Positions 26,401 to 33,384 of a DNA stretch of 64,000 nucleotides are shown here, one piece after another; position 1 is the first letter of the stretch; each line of letters begins with the position of its first letter. The notes beneath the pieces were generated by a model. The model did no database searches. It saw only the letters and a list, made by a program, of their open reading frames with translations, and was not told the origin of the DNA. Position numbers and translations under genes: made by a program. The DNA is from Aeromicrobium fastidiosum. GTDB taxonomy: Bacteria; Actinomycetota; Actinomycetes; Propionibacteriales; Nocardioidaceae. Location of the stretch: the NCBI RefSeq assembly GCF_017876595.1, contig NZ_JAGIOG010000001.1:620001-684000 (forward strand), in the 5' to 3' direction.

Positions 26401-27069
26401 GCCGGGCTTGGTGCCGCCGGCCGCGAGCACCGTGACGATCAGGGCGTCGAGCGTCGCGAGCTCGTCGAACAGCGCGTCGGGGGCGGCGCGCAGCGACGAG
26501 CTGAAGATCGGGACACCGACGGCCTCGCCGGTCGCGTCGATCGAGTTGGCCAGCGAGTGCGCGAAGCCGCTGTTGCCGGACGCCTCGTGGGCGCGGTAGT
26601 AGAGGACGCCGATCTTCGGCAGGTCCGTGCTCACCTCAGGCCGGGCTGCGAGGCCCCACTCGGGCAGCACCGCCGGGGGCTCGAAGCCCTCGCCGGTCAG
26701 CAGCACCGTGTCGGACAAGAAGTGGTGCAGCTGCTCGAGGTTGGCCGGCCCGCCCTCGGCGAGGTAGACGTGCGCGTCGGCCGCCACACCGATCGGGACG
26801 GTCGACTGCTCCATGAGCTCGGCGCTCGGCGTCTGCTCACCACCGAGGACGACGATCGGCTTGCCGATGTCGCGGATGCGCCAGAAGCCCGAGCACAGGT
26901 CCTGCGGCGAGCCGAGGATGCGGGCCACGATCAGGTCGGCCTTCTCAAGCGCCTCGGCCATCTCGGTGTGGTTCGGCCGGGACGGGTTGGCGTACAGGTA
27001 GTCGGCCCCCGAAGCCCTCGCCGACAGCAGGTCGGTGTCGGACGTGGACAGCAGCGCGATGCGCGTCAT
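23485..27069 (-). CDS. cobN: Cobaltochelatase subunit CobN
   Basis: A 1,194-residue CobN/BchH-type large chelatase subunit that inserts Co(II) into hydrogenobyrinate a,c-diamide. It begins M-T-R-I-A-L-L-S-T-S-D-T-D. Family landmarks include LHPLGKHGSMEWLPGK-like HLGKHGSMEWLPGKNAALS in the middle, N-V-L-P-T-G-R-N-F-Y and SVGLSVWGTSAMRTSGDDIAE towards the end. The ATP-driven subunits are probably supplied by the ChlI-ChlD fusion at 51827, as in actinobacteria using CobN with BchI/D-type partners. The ATG at 27069 has a gaggagg ribosome site and follows a cobalamin riboswitch. It is coupled to cobF. Confidence 0.95.
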   Translation of the reverse strand: MTRIALLSTSDTDLLSARASGADYLYANPSRPNHTEMAEALEKADLIVARILGSPQDLCSGFWRIRDIGKPIVVLGGEQTPSAELMEQSTVPIGVAADAHVYLAEGGPANLEQLHHFLSDTVLLTGEGFEPPAVLPEWGLAARPEVSTDLPKIGVLYYRAHEASGNSGFAHSLANSIDATGEAVGVPIFSSSLRAAPDALFDELATLDALIVTVLAAGGTKPGTVSAGGDDESWDVARMKALDIPILQGLCLTSSREDWEASDDGVTPLDSANQIAIPEFDGRIITAPFSFKEIDEDGLPRYVAHDERSSRVAGIAIAHARLRHLPQADKKVVLMLSAYPTKHSRVGNAVGLDTPASTIRLLRAMRDAGYDLGEPGTVPGLEMDDLTEAGDALIHALIAAGGQDEEWLTQVQLTESHVRIPAAQYRGWFEGFHPDLRDAMLEAWGPAPGKLFVNDDQEIVLATIRAGNVILMIQPPRGYGENPVAIYHDPDMAPSHHYLAAYRWVEEAFGAHAVVHLGKHGSMEWLPGKNAALSAACGTDAAIGNLPLIYPFLVNDPGEGAQAKRRAHATIVDHLIPPMARAESYGDIAKLEQLLDEYANIAAMDPAKLPAIRSQIWTHMRAAEMHRDLGLDDIPDEDDFDDFIFNVDGWLCEIKDAQIRDGLHVLGQAPAGEARVNLVLSILRASQIWGGETGAVPGLRSALGLKADAALTAIDEIEEQARSLVLAMEEAGWDPSAARTITDVPEVVQVLEFAATEVVPRLAKTTDELDHVLHALDGGFIPAGPSGSPLRGLVNVLPTGRNFYTVDPKAVPSRLAWETGRAMADSLIERHLNDTGEYPRSVGLSVWGTSAMRTSGDDIAEVLALIGVEPQWDPASRRVNDLRIVPLDELGRPRIDVTVRISGFFRDAFPHVIAILDDAITQVAELDEPLEQNYVRAHAQSDLAEHGDQRRATTRIYGSKPGSYGAGILQVIEAGNWKNDDDLAEVYTAWGGFAYGRDLDGAPAADDMRANYKRIAVAAKNIDTREHDIADSDDYFQYHGGMVATVRALTGKDPKAYVGDSTSPDAVRTRTLQEETTRVFRARVVNPRWIGAMQRHGYKGAFELAATVDYLFGFDATTGVVHDWMYETLAKEYVLDETNQEFMKKSNPWALRGIIERLNEAADRDLWAEPDAEVMAAMQQVYLDIEGDLEDRQQ

Positions 27070-27084
27070 GTTCCTCCTCGGGGT

Positions 27085-27215
27085 TCTCGCCCCGTCTGGT
27101 GGGTTGCTCCACGCAGTGTCTGGCTGGGCCCCCGTCGGGAGCCTCACAGTGGCGGAACCGCTCCGGACTCGCACCGGATTCCTGCGTCGTGGAAGTGCCG
27201 TCAGCCTACCCGGCC
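27085..27215 (-). promoter_or_regulatory. Cobalamin riboswitch upstream of cobN
   Basis: On the minus strand the leader contains gaatccggtgcgagtccgga, gcggttcc, the B12 box GCCACTG (27153-27147), and then a GCC-rich 3' portion containing agccagacac. This is the usual order for an adenosylcobalamin riboswitch. It lies between the binding-protein gene and the cobN ribosome site, so it likely represses cobN-cobF translation or transcription when cobalamin is plentiful. Ends are approximate. Confidence 0.88.
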
Positions 27216-27223
27216 GAGGCCTG

Positions 27224-28258
27224 TCAGTGGACTCCTGAGCCGAGACCCAGCTCGCGCAAGCCCTCGGCGACCTGCTCGATGCCGTCGACGTTGCGGATCG
27301 ACGGGTCCATCGTGGTGCCCGGCAGGATGATGTAGCGCTTCTTCTTGACGGCCGTGAGGTTCTTGGTGGCGGGGTTCGACTCGAGGAAGGCGATCTTGGC
27401 CGCGGCGGTGTCACCCTCCGACCCGCGCGTGAGGTCGGCCAGCACGAAGACGTCCGGGTCGCGGTCGACGACCGACTCCCAGCTGACCTCGGGCCACAGC
27501 TGGTCGAGGTCGTCGAAGGCGTTCTCGGCACCCACGGCCCGGGTCATGATGCCGGGGGCACCGCAGCAGCCGGCGAAGTACGGGGTCTTGGTCGAGGAGT
27601 ACCACCAGGCCGTCGAGACGTCGCCGGCGTCGAGGCCGTCCGCGGCGGTGGCGGCGCGTCGCTTCAGGTCGGCGACCAGCTCGTCGCCGCGCTTGTCGAC
27701 CCCGAACAGCGTCGCGACGTCGCGGATCTCCGCGTACTGGTCGTCCAGCGTGAGCGCCTTGGTGTGAACGGCCTCCTGGCCCGTGCACTCGCTCGGCGAC
27801 TGGTAGACGTCGATGCCGAGCTCGGCGAACCGCGAGCGGTCGGCGATGCCCTCGTCGGTGAAGGTGTAGTCGAACGTCGCGTAGACGAGGTCCGGCTCCG
27901 TCGCGACGACGGACTCGAACGAGGGGAACTCCTCCGAGAACAGGTTCAGGCCGTCGAGGTCCTTCTTCAGGCCGGGCAGGACGTTGGTGTCGCCGAGGCC
28001 CGCCCCGACGATGCGGTCGCGGAGACCCAGCGTCAGCAGCAGCTCGGTCGCCGGCTGGTTGACCGACACGGCACGCCGCACAGGACGGTCGAGGGCGACG
28101 GTGCGGCCGCAGTTCGTCACGCTGACGGCGCGGTCGGCCGAGCCGCGGTCGACGCCATCACCACCGGACGACGACGAGCCGCAGGCCGCGAGCGGGAGCA
28201 GGACGAGCAGGCCCGCCGCGAGGGCGGACAGGCGACGGGCAGGACGGGGTGACGACAT
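27224..28258 (-). CDS. Corrinoid/siderophore-type ABC substrate-binding lipoprotein
   Basis: A 344-residue periplasmic-binding-protein-2 type (BtuF/FepB-like) lipoprotein. The signal peptide has lipobox L-P-L-A-A-C at residues 21-26. The mature part has the PBP helical-backbone features R-A-V-S-V-N-Q-P-A-T-E-L-L-L-T-L-G-L and E-P-D-L-V-Y-A-T-F. The preceding cobalamin riboswitch argues for cobalamin, cobinamide or cobalt-complex binding. No permease or ATPase gene is adjacent, so it must work with a transporter encoded elsewhere. Residues F-A-G-C-C-G-A-P-G carry an unusual double cysteine. Confidence 0.85.
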   Translation of the reverse strand: MSSPRPARRLSALAAGLLVLLPLAACGSSSSGGDGVDRGSADRAVSVTNCGRTVALDRPVRRAVSVNQPATELLLTLGLRDRIVGAGLGDTNVLPGLKKDLDGLNLFSEEFPSFESVVATEPDLVYATFDYTFTDEGIADRSRFAELGIDVYQSPSECTGQEAVHTKALTLDDQYAEIRDVATLFGVDKRGDELVADLKRRAATAADGLDAGDVSTAWWYSSTKTPYFAGCCGAPGIMTRAVGAENAFDDLDQLWPEVSWESVVDRDPDVFVLADLTRGSEGDTAAAKIAFLESNPATKNLTAVKKKRYIILPGTTMDPSIRNVDGIEQVAEGLRELGLGSGVH

Positions 28259-28324
28259 GGGGCGTCCCTCTCAGGGATCCGGGGGCCCGTGCGCGAGGCC
28301 CCGTTGGCGGTTGACGTCGACCGG

Positions 28325-28497
28325 GACCGGTCGGCGGCCAGCAGGTCTTCGGACTCGGGATCAACCGGACGGCGCGCCTTCCCGGACCGTCTCCGGTCCA
28401 GTGGCCTCGTGCTCCGCCCGTCACCCTCACCGCTGCGCGTCAGTCCCGGAGTCTCACCGGGTTCCCTGGCTCATCACTGAGTTGACTGGCACCCGGA
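28325..28497 (-). promoter_or_regulatory. Cobalamin riboswitch upstream of binding lipoprotein
   Basis: Read on the minus strand: gggaacccggtgagactccg, then gcgcagcggtgagg, the B12 box GCCACTGG (28405-28398), gggaaggcgcgccg and cgagtccgaagacctgctgg. This is the full order of adenosylcobalamin riboswitch elements. It precedes the corrinoid-type binding-protein gene at 28258, which supports a B12 role for that protein. Ends are approximate. Confidence 0.93.
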
Positions 28498-28517
28498 ACG
28501 TAGCAGCGGACGTCCAC

Positions 28518-28537
28518 CGAGAGCCACGTGGCTCTCG
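28518..28537. repeat. Perfect 20-bp palindrome between riboswitch and vapB
   Basis: CGAGAGCCACGTGGCTCTCG is a perfect 20-bp palindrome. It lies 34 bp upstream of vapB and just before the start of the leftward riboswitch leader. It could be an operator or a small terminator. The vapB promoter is probably the gatatgct box near 28557-28564. Confidence 0.5.
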
Positions 28538-28570
28538 TCACGTGGCGCGTATGCCGATATGCTTTGCCAT

Positions 28571-28834
28571 ATGCGCACGACGATGAATCTGCCCGACGAC
28601 CTGTACCGCGCGGCGCGCGTGCGGGCAGCCGAAGAAGGCCGCACCGTCACCTCCCTGCTCGAGGAGGCCCTCCGGAACCTGCTCGACAAAGAGTCGCCCA
28701 ACCCAGCTCCGTATCGCGTCACCCCCTTGACGATGGGCCTGCCCGGCGAGCCTCCTTTCGACCTCAGCGACAACTCCGCCGTCCTCGACTACCTCGACGC
28801 CCACGACGACCACGACGACCGTGCTGATTCCTGA
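28571..28834 (+). CDS. vapB: VapB-type antitoxin (ribbon-helix-helix)
   Basis: An 87-residue antitoxin. Residues 1-42 are a ribbon-helix-helix DNA-binding domain: M-R-T-T-M-N-L-P-D-D-L-Y-R-A-A-R-V-R-A-A-E-E, then T-V-T-S-L-L-E-E-A-L. The C-terminal tail, rich in Asp and His (D-Y-L-D-A-H-D-D-H-D-D), would wrap the toxin active site. It overlaps vapC by 14 bp, as usual for such modules. Autoregulation through the upstream tatgcc/ggcata-like repeats is likely. The start at 28571 was chosen over one 12 bp upstream because it begins the RHH strand. Confidence 0.85.
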   Translation: MRTTMNLPDDLYRAARVRAAEEGRTVTSLLEEALRNLLDKESPNPAPYRVTPLTMGLPGEPPFDLSDNSAVLDYLDAHDDHDDRADS

Positions 28835-29249
28835 CGTCAACGTGCTAGTGGATGCCTGGCGCCCGGGTTCGGCCCGCCACCAGAGCGCACGTCAGTGGCT
28901 CGAGAACGCGTCGCAGTCGACCGAGCTCGCGCTTCCGGACGCCGTGCTGGCGGGAGCCACTCGCATCCTGACGTTGAGGGTCAGGGGCCTCGGCTTCACC
29001 GTGACATCGGTGCTCGACGAGGTCGCAGCCCTACTGTCCGCTCCCGGCGTCCGTCGCGTCTCCTCCGGCCCCCGACACTGGGCCATCTTCGACTCCCTGT
29101 GCCGCGAGCTCGGGGCCACCGGCAACACCATCCCCGACTGCTACCTGGCTGCCCTCGCGATCGAGAGGAAGGCGACATTCGTCAGCCGCGACCGGTTCTT
29201 CTCGACCGTCCCCGGTCTCGACTGGATCGACCTGCCGCCCACATCCTGA
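28821..29249 (+). CDS. vapC: VapC-type PIN-domain ribonuclease toxin
   Basis: A 142-residue PIN-domain protein, probably a Mg-dependent site-specific RNase. Catalytic acidic residues are visible: D5 in L-I-P-D-V-N-V-L-V, D106 in NTIPDCYLAALA, and D124 in F-V-S-R-D-R-F-F; the second acidic position is probably D40. It starts with GTG inside the antitoxin gene. In VapBC modules the antitoxin blocks the active site and the complex represses the operon. The target RNA (often tRNA or 23S rRNA) cannot be predicted. Confidence 0.9.
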   Translation: MLIPDVNVLVDAWRPGSARHQSARQWLENASQSTELALPDAVLAGATRILTLRVRGLGFTVTSVLDEVAALLSAPGVRRVSSGPRHWAIFDSLCRELGATGNTIPDCYLAALAIERKATFVSRDRFFSTVPGLDWIDLPPTS

Positions 29250-29321
29250 CGGTCGTCGGAGACGGGCAAGATCACGACACAGTGTCAGATCCTTGCGCGC
29301 GTCGGCCGCGATGTGGTGAAG

Positions 29322-29353
29322 TAAGGCTGCACTAACTAAGGACGGCCTTAGTT
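29322..29353. promoter_or_regulatory. Iron-type operator candidate upstream of HtaA gene
   Basis: The perfect palindrome AACTAAGG-ACGG-CCTTAGTT lies at 29334-29353, overlapping a taaggctgcactaac segment that resembles a degenerate DtxR/IdeR box. Haem-uptake htaA genes in corynebacteria are DtxR-controlled, so iron regulation of the gene at 29408 is likely. The match to the iron box is imperfect; a different regulator could use the palindrome. Confidence 0.5.
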
Positions 29354-29407
29354 GGTGGTGCGCGAGAGCCCGCCCCGCACGCGACCCCCCTTCCGAACAG
29401 GACAGCC

Positions 29408-30793
29408 ATGTTCAGCATCGGCGGCGCCAGCCTGCCCTCCTCCCGATCACGACGCCTCGGGCTCGTGATCCTCGCCAGTCTCGTCATCGCCGCGGCGTTG
29501 ACCTTCATGACCCCGTCCGCGCAGGCCGTGGACAAGGTCGCCGTCACCGACGGCACCCTGACGTGGGGCGTCAAGCAGTCGTGGCGCAGCTACATCGGCG
29601 AGGCGGGCATCACCGTCTCCGGCGGCGTCACCCGCACGACGGACGGCGCGTTCACCTGGCCCATCACGACCGGGACGTACGACGACGCGACCAAGGCGCT
29701 CGACCTGAGGCTCGCTGGCTCCGTCCGGTTCACGGCCCACGAGGGCGCCCTCGACATGACGATCTCCTCGCCGAGGCTCGTCATCTCCGGCGACGAGCCG
29801 CAGCTGTTCGCCACCGTCGTCAGCAAGGACGAGTCGTCCGGCCAGCTCGTCGACTTCGGCGAGACCGTCCAGTCGAAGGCGGCCAGGCTCACGGTCGCCG
29901 CGCCGTCCGACGCAGCCCGGGTCATCACCACTGGGACGCTCGACTGGGGCATCAAGAAGTCGTTCCGCGACTACGTCGTCGGCTCCATCGCGCACGGCGC
30001 CATCACGGTGTCGGACGGCGCGGAGAAGAACGACGACGGCACGTTCGCCTTCAGCGTCGACTCCGGCACGTGGGACCCGAAGACCCAGGAGCTCTCGGTC
30101 GACTACGACGGCACCGTGCAGTTCACCGGCCACGACGGCCTGCTCGAGGTGACCGTCACCGACCCCGAGCTCGACGCCACTGGCGACGCCGGCGTCCTGA
30201 CGGCGCAGGTCGTCAGCAAGAGCCTGGAGGCCGGCCAGCCCACCGACTACGGCCGCATCGCGATCGCCGACGTCGACACGGACGGAGCCATCAGCGCGGC
30301 CGGTTCGAGCCTGACGATCAAGGACGCGCCGGCGACGCTCACCGAGACCGGCGCTCCGGCCTTCGGCGGCTTCTACACCGCCGGCACCGCCCTCGATCCG
30401 ATCGGCGGCACGGCGACACTCGGAGCCGCGGTGGGCGGCGAACCGGCTGTCCCGGCGAAGCCGCCGACGGTGGCACCGTCCACGGGCAGGGTCACGCCCC
30501 AGCTGTCGGCCAAGCTGTCGAAGACGTCGATCAGGGCCCGGCAGCGCGCCAAGGTCAAGATCGCCGTGACCCTGCCCGGTGCCAAGGCGGGGACGCTGCC
30601 CACCGGACAGCTCGTCGTCCGCGACGGCGGCACGATCATCTCCGTCAGGAGCCTCAAGGCGTCCCACCGCGGAAGGATCACGGTCACCCTGCCGCGGCTC
30701 GCCCAGGGCAGGCACTACGTCAAGGTCACCCTGAACGGCAACCCCGTCCAGCTGCCCGTCACCTCGCCGTACCGGACGCTGCGCGTCAGGTAG
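29408..30793 (+). CDS. Secreted HtaA-domain haem-binding protein
   Basis: A 461-residue exported protein. A signal peptide ends near A-Q-A (residue 40). Two HtaA domains follow: the first begins G-T-L-T-W-G-V-K-Q-S-W-R-S-Y-I (about residue 48), the second G-T-L-D-W-G-I-K-K-S-F-R-D-Y-V (about 177). HtaA domains bind haem in Corynebacterium uptake systems through conserved Tyr and His. The C-terminal third is an Ala/Pro-rich hinge and an Ig-like bacterial domain (T-L-P-T-G-Q-L-V-V-R-D-G-G). There is no LPxTG or C-terminal TM anchor. No hmuTUV transporter is adjacent. Iron-responsive control is suggested by the upstream palindrome. Confidence 0.85.
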   Translation: MFSIGGASLPSSRSRRLGLVILASLVIAAALTFMTPSAQAVDKVAVTDGTLTWGVKQSWRSYIGEAGITVSGGVTRTTDGAFTWPITTGTYDDATKALDLRLAGSVRFTAHEGALDMTISSPRLVISGDEPQLFATVVSKDESSGQLVDFGETVQSKAARLTVAAPSDAARVITTGTLDWGIKKSFRDYVVGSIAHGAITVSDGAEKNDDGTFAFSVDSGTWDPKTQELSVDYDGTVQFTGHDGLLEVTVTDPELDATGDAGVLTAQVVSKSLEAGQPTDYGRIAIADVDTDGAISAAGSSLTIKDAPATLTETGAPAFGGFYTAGTALDPIGGTATLGAAVGGEPAVPAKPPTVAPSTGRVTPQLSAKLSKTSIRARQRAKVKIAVTLPGAKAGTLPTGQLVVRDGGTIISVRSLKASHRGRITVTLPRLAQGRHYVKVTLNGNPVQLPVTSPYRTLRVR

Positions 30794-30807
30794 CACCTCG
30801 GGCAGCC

Positions 30808-30834
30808 GGGTCGGGTCGGGTCGGGTCGGGTCGG
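30808..30834 (+). repeat. Tandem 5-bp repeat (GGGTC x5)
   Basis: Five consecutive copies of gggtc plus gg lie 15 bp after the HtaA stop. A similar ggggtc run occurs inside the gene at 35335 (35694-35713), where it encodes alternating Arg-Gly. Such runs are prone to slippage; no function is apparent. Confidence 0.8.
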
Positions 30835-30967
30835 ACGATCGGTGATGACCGTTCGTCCGGCCGGACCGACCGCTCGTCGTGCGCAGGTGGCGACGTGGGT
30901 CACACGTGTGGTCTGGTGAGAGACGGCCCGATCCGGCGGGCCACGATCCACACCTCGGGGGCACATC

Positions 30968-33118
30968 ATGAGCATCACGTCTGCGTCACCTCGCACCAGC
31001 GGCAATGTCAGGAGCATCGCGATCTGGACGGTCGTGGCCCTCGTCGGCGCGACGTGCTGGAGCGTCCTCGCGCTGTCACGCGGCGAGAACGTCTCGGCGC
31101 TGTGGATCCTGTTCGCGGCGCTCTCGTCGTACGCGATCGCCTACCGCTTCTACTCCCGCTTCATCGCCAAGAAGGTGCTCGAGCTCGACGACACCCGGGC
31201 CACTCCGGCCGAGCGCCTCGAGAACGGCGTCGACTACGAGGTGACCGACCGCCGCGTGCTGTTCGGCCACCACTTCGCGGCGATCGCCGGGGCCGGCCCG
31301 CTGGTCGGGCCCGTGCTCGCGGCGCAGATGGGCTACCTGCCCGGCACGATCTGGATCATCGTCGGCGTCATCCTGGCCGGGGCCGTGCAGGACATGGTGG
31401 TGCTGTTCTTCTCGATGCGCCGCGATGGCAAGAGCCTGGGCCAGATGGTGCGCGAGGAGATCGGCGTCGTCGGCGGCACCGCGGCACTCATCGCGGTGTT
31501 CGCGATCATGATCATCATCCTGGCGGTGCTGTCCCTCGTCGTGGTCAACGCGCTCGCCGAGTCCGCGTGGGGCGTGTTCTCGATCGGCCTGACGATCCCG
31601 ATCGCCCTGTTCATGGGCTTCTACCTGCGCCACATCCGTCCGGGCCGCGTGCTCGAGACGACCGCGATCGGCGTCGTCGCCCTGCTGCTCGCGATCATCG
31701 GCGGCGGCTACGTCGAGCAGCTCGGGCTGGAGGAGGCGCTGACGATCTCGAAGGAGCACCTCGTCATCGCGCTGGTCGTCTACGGCTTCATCGCCTCGAT
31801 CCTGCCGGTGTGGATGCTGCTGACCCCGCGCGACTACCTCTCGACGTTCATGAAGGTCGGCGTCATCGTGCTGCTGGCCGTCGGCCTGGTCGTCGCCGCC
31901 CCCGTGCTGCAGGCCGATGCCGTCACGTCGTTCGCGACCGACGGCGACGGTCCGGTGTTCGCGGGCAAGATCTTCCCGTTCGTGTTCATCACGATCGCGT
32001 GCGGTGCCCTGTCGGGCTTCCACGCCCTGATCGCCTCGGGCACGACGCCCAAGATGATCAGCAAGGAGAGCCACGTCCGGATGATCGGCTACGGCGGCAT
32101 GCTGATGGAGTCGTTCGTCGCGATCAGCGCGCTCATCGCGGCGGTCGTGATCGACCAGGGGCTGTACTACTCCATGAACGCGCCGGCCGGCATGACCGGC
32201 GGGACGGTCGAGGGTGCGGCGCAGTTCGTCGGCACGCTCGGCTACAGCATCACGCCCGACCAGCTCAGCGCCGCGGCGGCCGCGATCGAGGAGCAGACGC
32301 TCGTCTCGCGCACCGGCGGCGCACCGACGCTGGCCTTCGGCCTGTCGCAGGTGTTCCACGAGGCGTTCGGCGGCAACCTGCAGGCGTTCTGGTACCACTT
32401 CGCGATCATGTTCGAGGCGCTGTTCATCCTCACCGCGGTCGACGCCGGCACCCGCGTCGGACGCTTCATGCTGCAGGACACCATCGGCAACGTCTGGAAG
32501 CGCTACGGCGACGTCTCGTGGCGTCCCGCCGCCTGGTCGGCCAGCGCCATCACGGTCGGCGCCTGGGGCTACATGCTCTACATCGGCGTGACCGATCCGC
32601 TCGGCGGCATCAACCAGCTGTTCCCGCTGTTCGGCATCGCCAACCAGCTGCTCGCCGCGATCGCGCTGACCTTGTGCGTCACGCTGCTCATCAAGCACGG
32701 CAAGCTGCGCTACGCCTGGGTGCCGGGCATCCCGCTGGCGTGGGACCTCGTCGTCACGATGACCGCGAGCTGGCAGAAGATCTTCTCCGACAACCCGGCC
32801 CTCGGCTACTTCGCCCAGGCATCGCGCTACCGCGATGCCCGCGACTCCGGCCAGCTGTTGGCCCCGGCGACAGACCAGGACCAGATGGGCCAGATCATCA
32901 CCAACTCGACCACCAACGGCGTGCTGCAGTCGGCGTTCGCGGTGCTCGTGATCATCGTGGTCGCCAATGCCGTCGTCATCTGGGTGCGCGCGATCCGCGC
33001 CGGGTCGTTGCCCACCACCGAGGTGCCGCACACGCCGTCCGCGATCGTCGCGCCCGCCGACTTCTTCGCGACCGCCGAGGAGAAGCATGCGCTCGAGCAG
33101 GCCGGGACGCGGCGATGA
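30968..33118 (+). CDS. cstA: Carbon starvation protein CstA (pyruvate/peptide transporter)
   Basis: A 716-residue membrane protein of the CstA family with about 16-18 hydrophobic segments. Landmarks are RVLFGHHFAAIAGAGPLVGP near residue 98, AGAVQDMVVLFFSMRRDGKS, and FHALIASGTTPKMISKE, all hallmark CstA sequences. Family members import pyruvate or peptides under carbon limitation. The stop overlaps the start of the small YbdD-like gene (ATGA), an arrangement conserved for cstA. The regulator is not visible here. Confidence 0.95.
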   Translation: MSITSASPRTSGNVRSIAIWTVVALVGATCWSVLALSRGENVSALWILFAALSSYAIAYRFYSRFIAKKVLELDDTRATPAERLENGVDYEVTDRRVLFGHHFAAIAGAGPLVGPVLAAQMGYLPGTIWIIVGVILAGAVQDMVVLFFSMRRDGKSLGQMVREEIGVVGGTAALIAVFAIMIIILAVLSLVVVNALAESAWGVFSIGLTIPIALFMGFYLRHIRPGRVLETTAIGVVALLLAIIGGGYVEQLGLEEALTISKEHLVIALVVYGFIASILPVWMLLTPRDYLSTFMKVGVIVLLAVGLVVAAPVLQADAVTSFATDGDGPVFAGKIFPFVFITIACGALSGFHALIASGTTPKMISKESHVRMIGYGGMLMESFVAISALIAAVVIDQGLYYSMNAPAGMTGGTVEGAAQFVGTLGYSITPDQLSAAAAAIEEQTLVSRTGGAPTLAFGLSQVFHEAFGGNLQAFWYHFAIMFEALFILTAVDAGTRVGRFMLQDTIGNVWKRYGDVSWRPAAWSASAITVGAWGYMLYIGVTDPLGGINQLFPLFGIANQLLAAIALTLCVTLLIKHGKLRYAWVPGIPLAWDLVVTMTASWQKIFSDNPALGYFAQASRYRDARDSGQLLAPATDQDQMGQIITNSTTNGVLQSAFAVLVIIVVANAVVIWVRAIRAGSLPTTEVPHTPSAIVAPADFFATAEEKHALEQAGTRR

Positions 33119-33300
33119 ACGCCCTGGCCCGCGCGTGGCGCGGCGTCCGCTGGTACCTGCGGACGTTCAGCGGCGAGTCGCGCTGGGACGACTACCTGGC
33201 GGCGTGCGAACGCGACGGCGTCACGCCCACGACCCGCCGGGAGTTCGAGCGGCACCGCGCCGACCAGGTCGAGCACGCGCCGATGGCGCGGTGCTGCTGA
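33115..33300 (+). CDS. YbdD/YjiX-family small protein
   Basis: A 61-residue protein matching the YbdD/YjiX (CstA-associated, DUF466) family: W-R-G-V-R-W-Y-L-R-T-F-S-G-E-S-R-W-D-D-Y, then the R-R-E-F-E-R-H-R-A-D segment. In E. coli the equivalent small protein is needed with the CstA/YjiY transporter for pyruvate uptake. It is translationally coupled to cstA by a 4-bp overlap. The ending M-A-R-C-C is typical of actinobacterial members. Confidence 0.9.
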   Translation: MNALARAWRGVRWYLRTFSGESRWDDYLAACERDGVTPTTRREFERHRADQVEHAPMARCC

Positions 33301-33384
33301 GGAACGGGTGCTGCTGACACGCACCACTTGCGGAGATCCGTGGTCGACGCAACCATGGGGCGAACGACCTTGGGGGAGTTCGCC

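Noticed and set aside
29563..33114. Very long plus-strand frame through HtaA and cstA
   Set aside because: Arg/Ala/His-rich, no domains, and out of frame with two clear genes; only its last 61 codons (33115-33300) are real.
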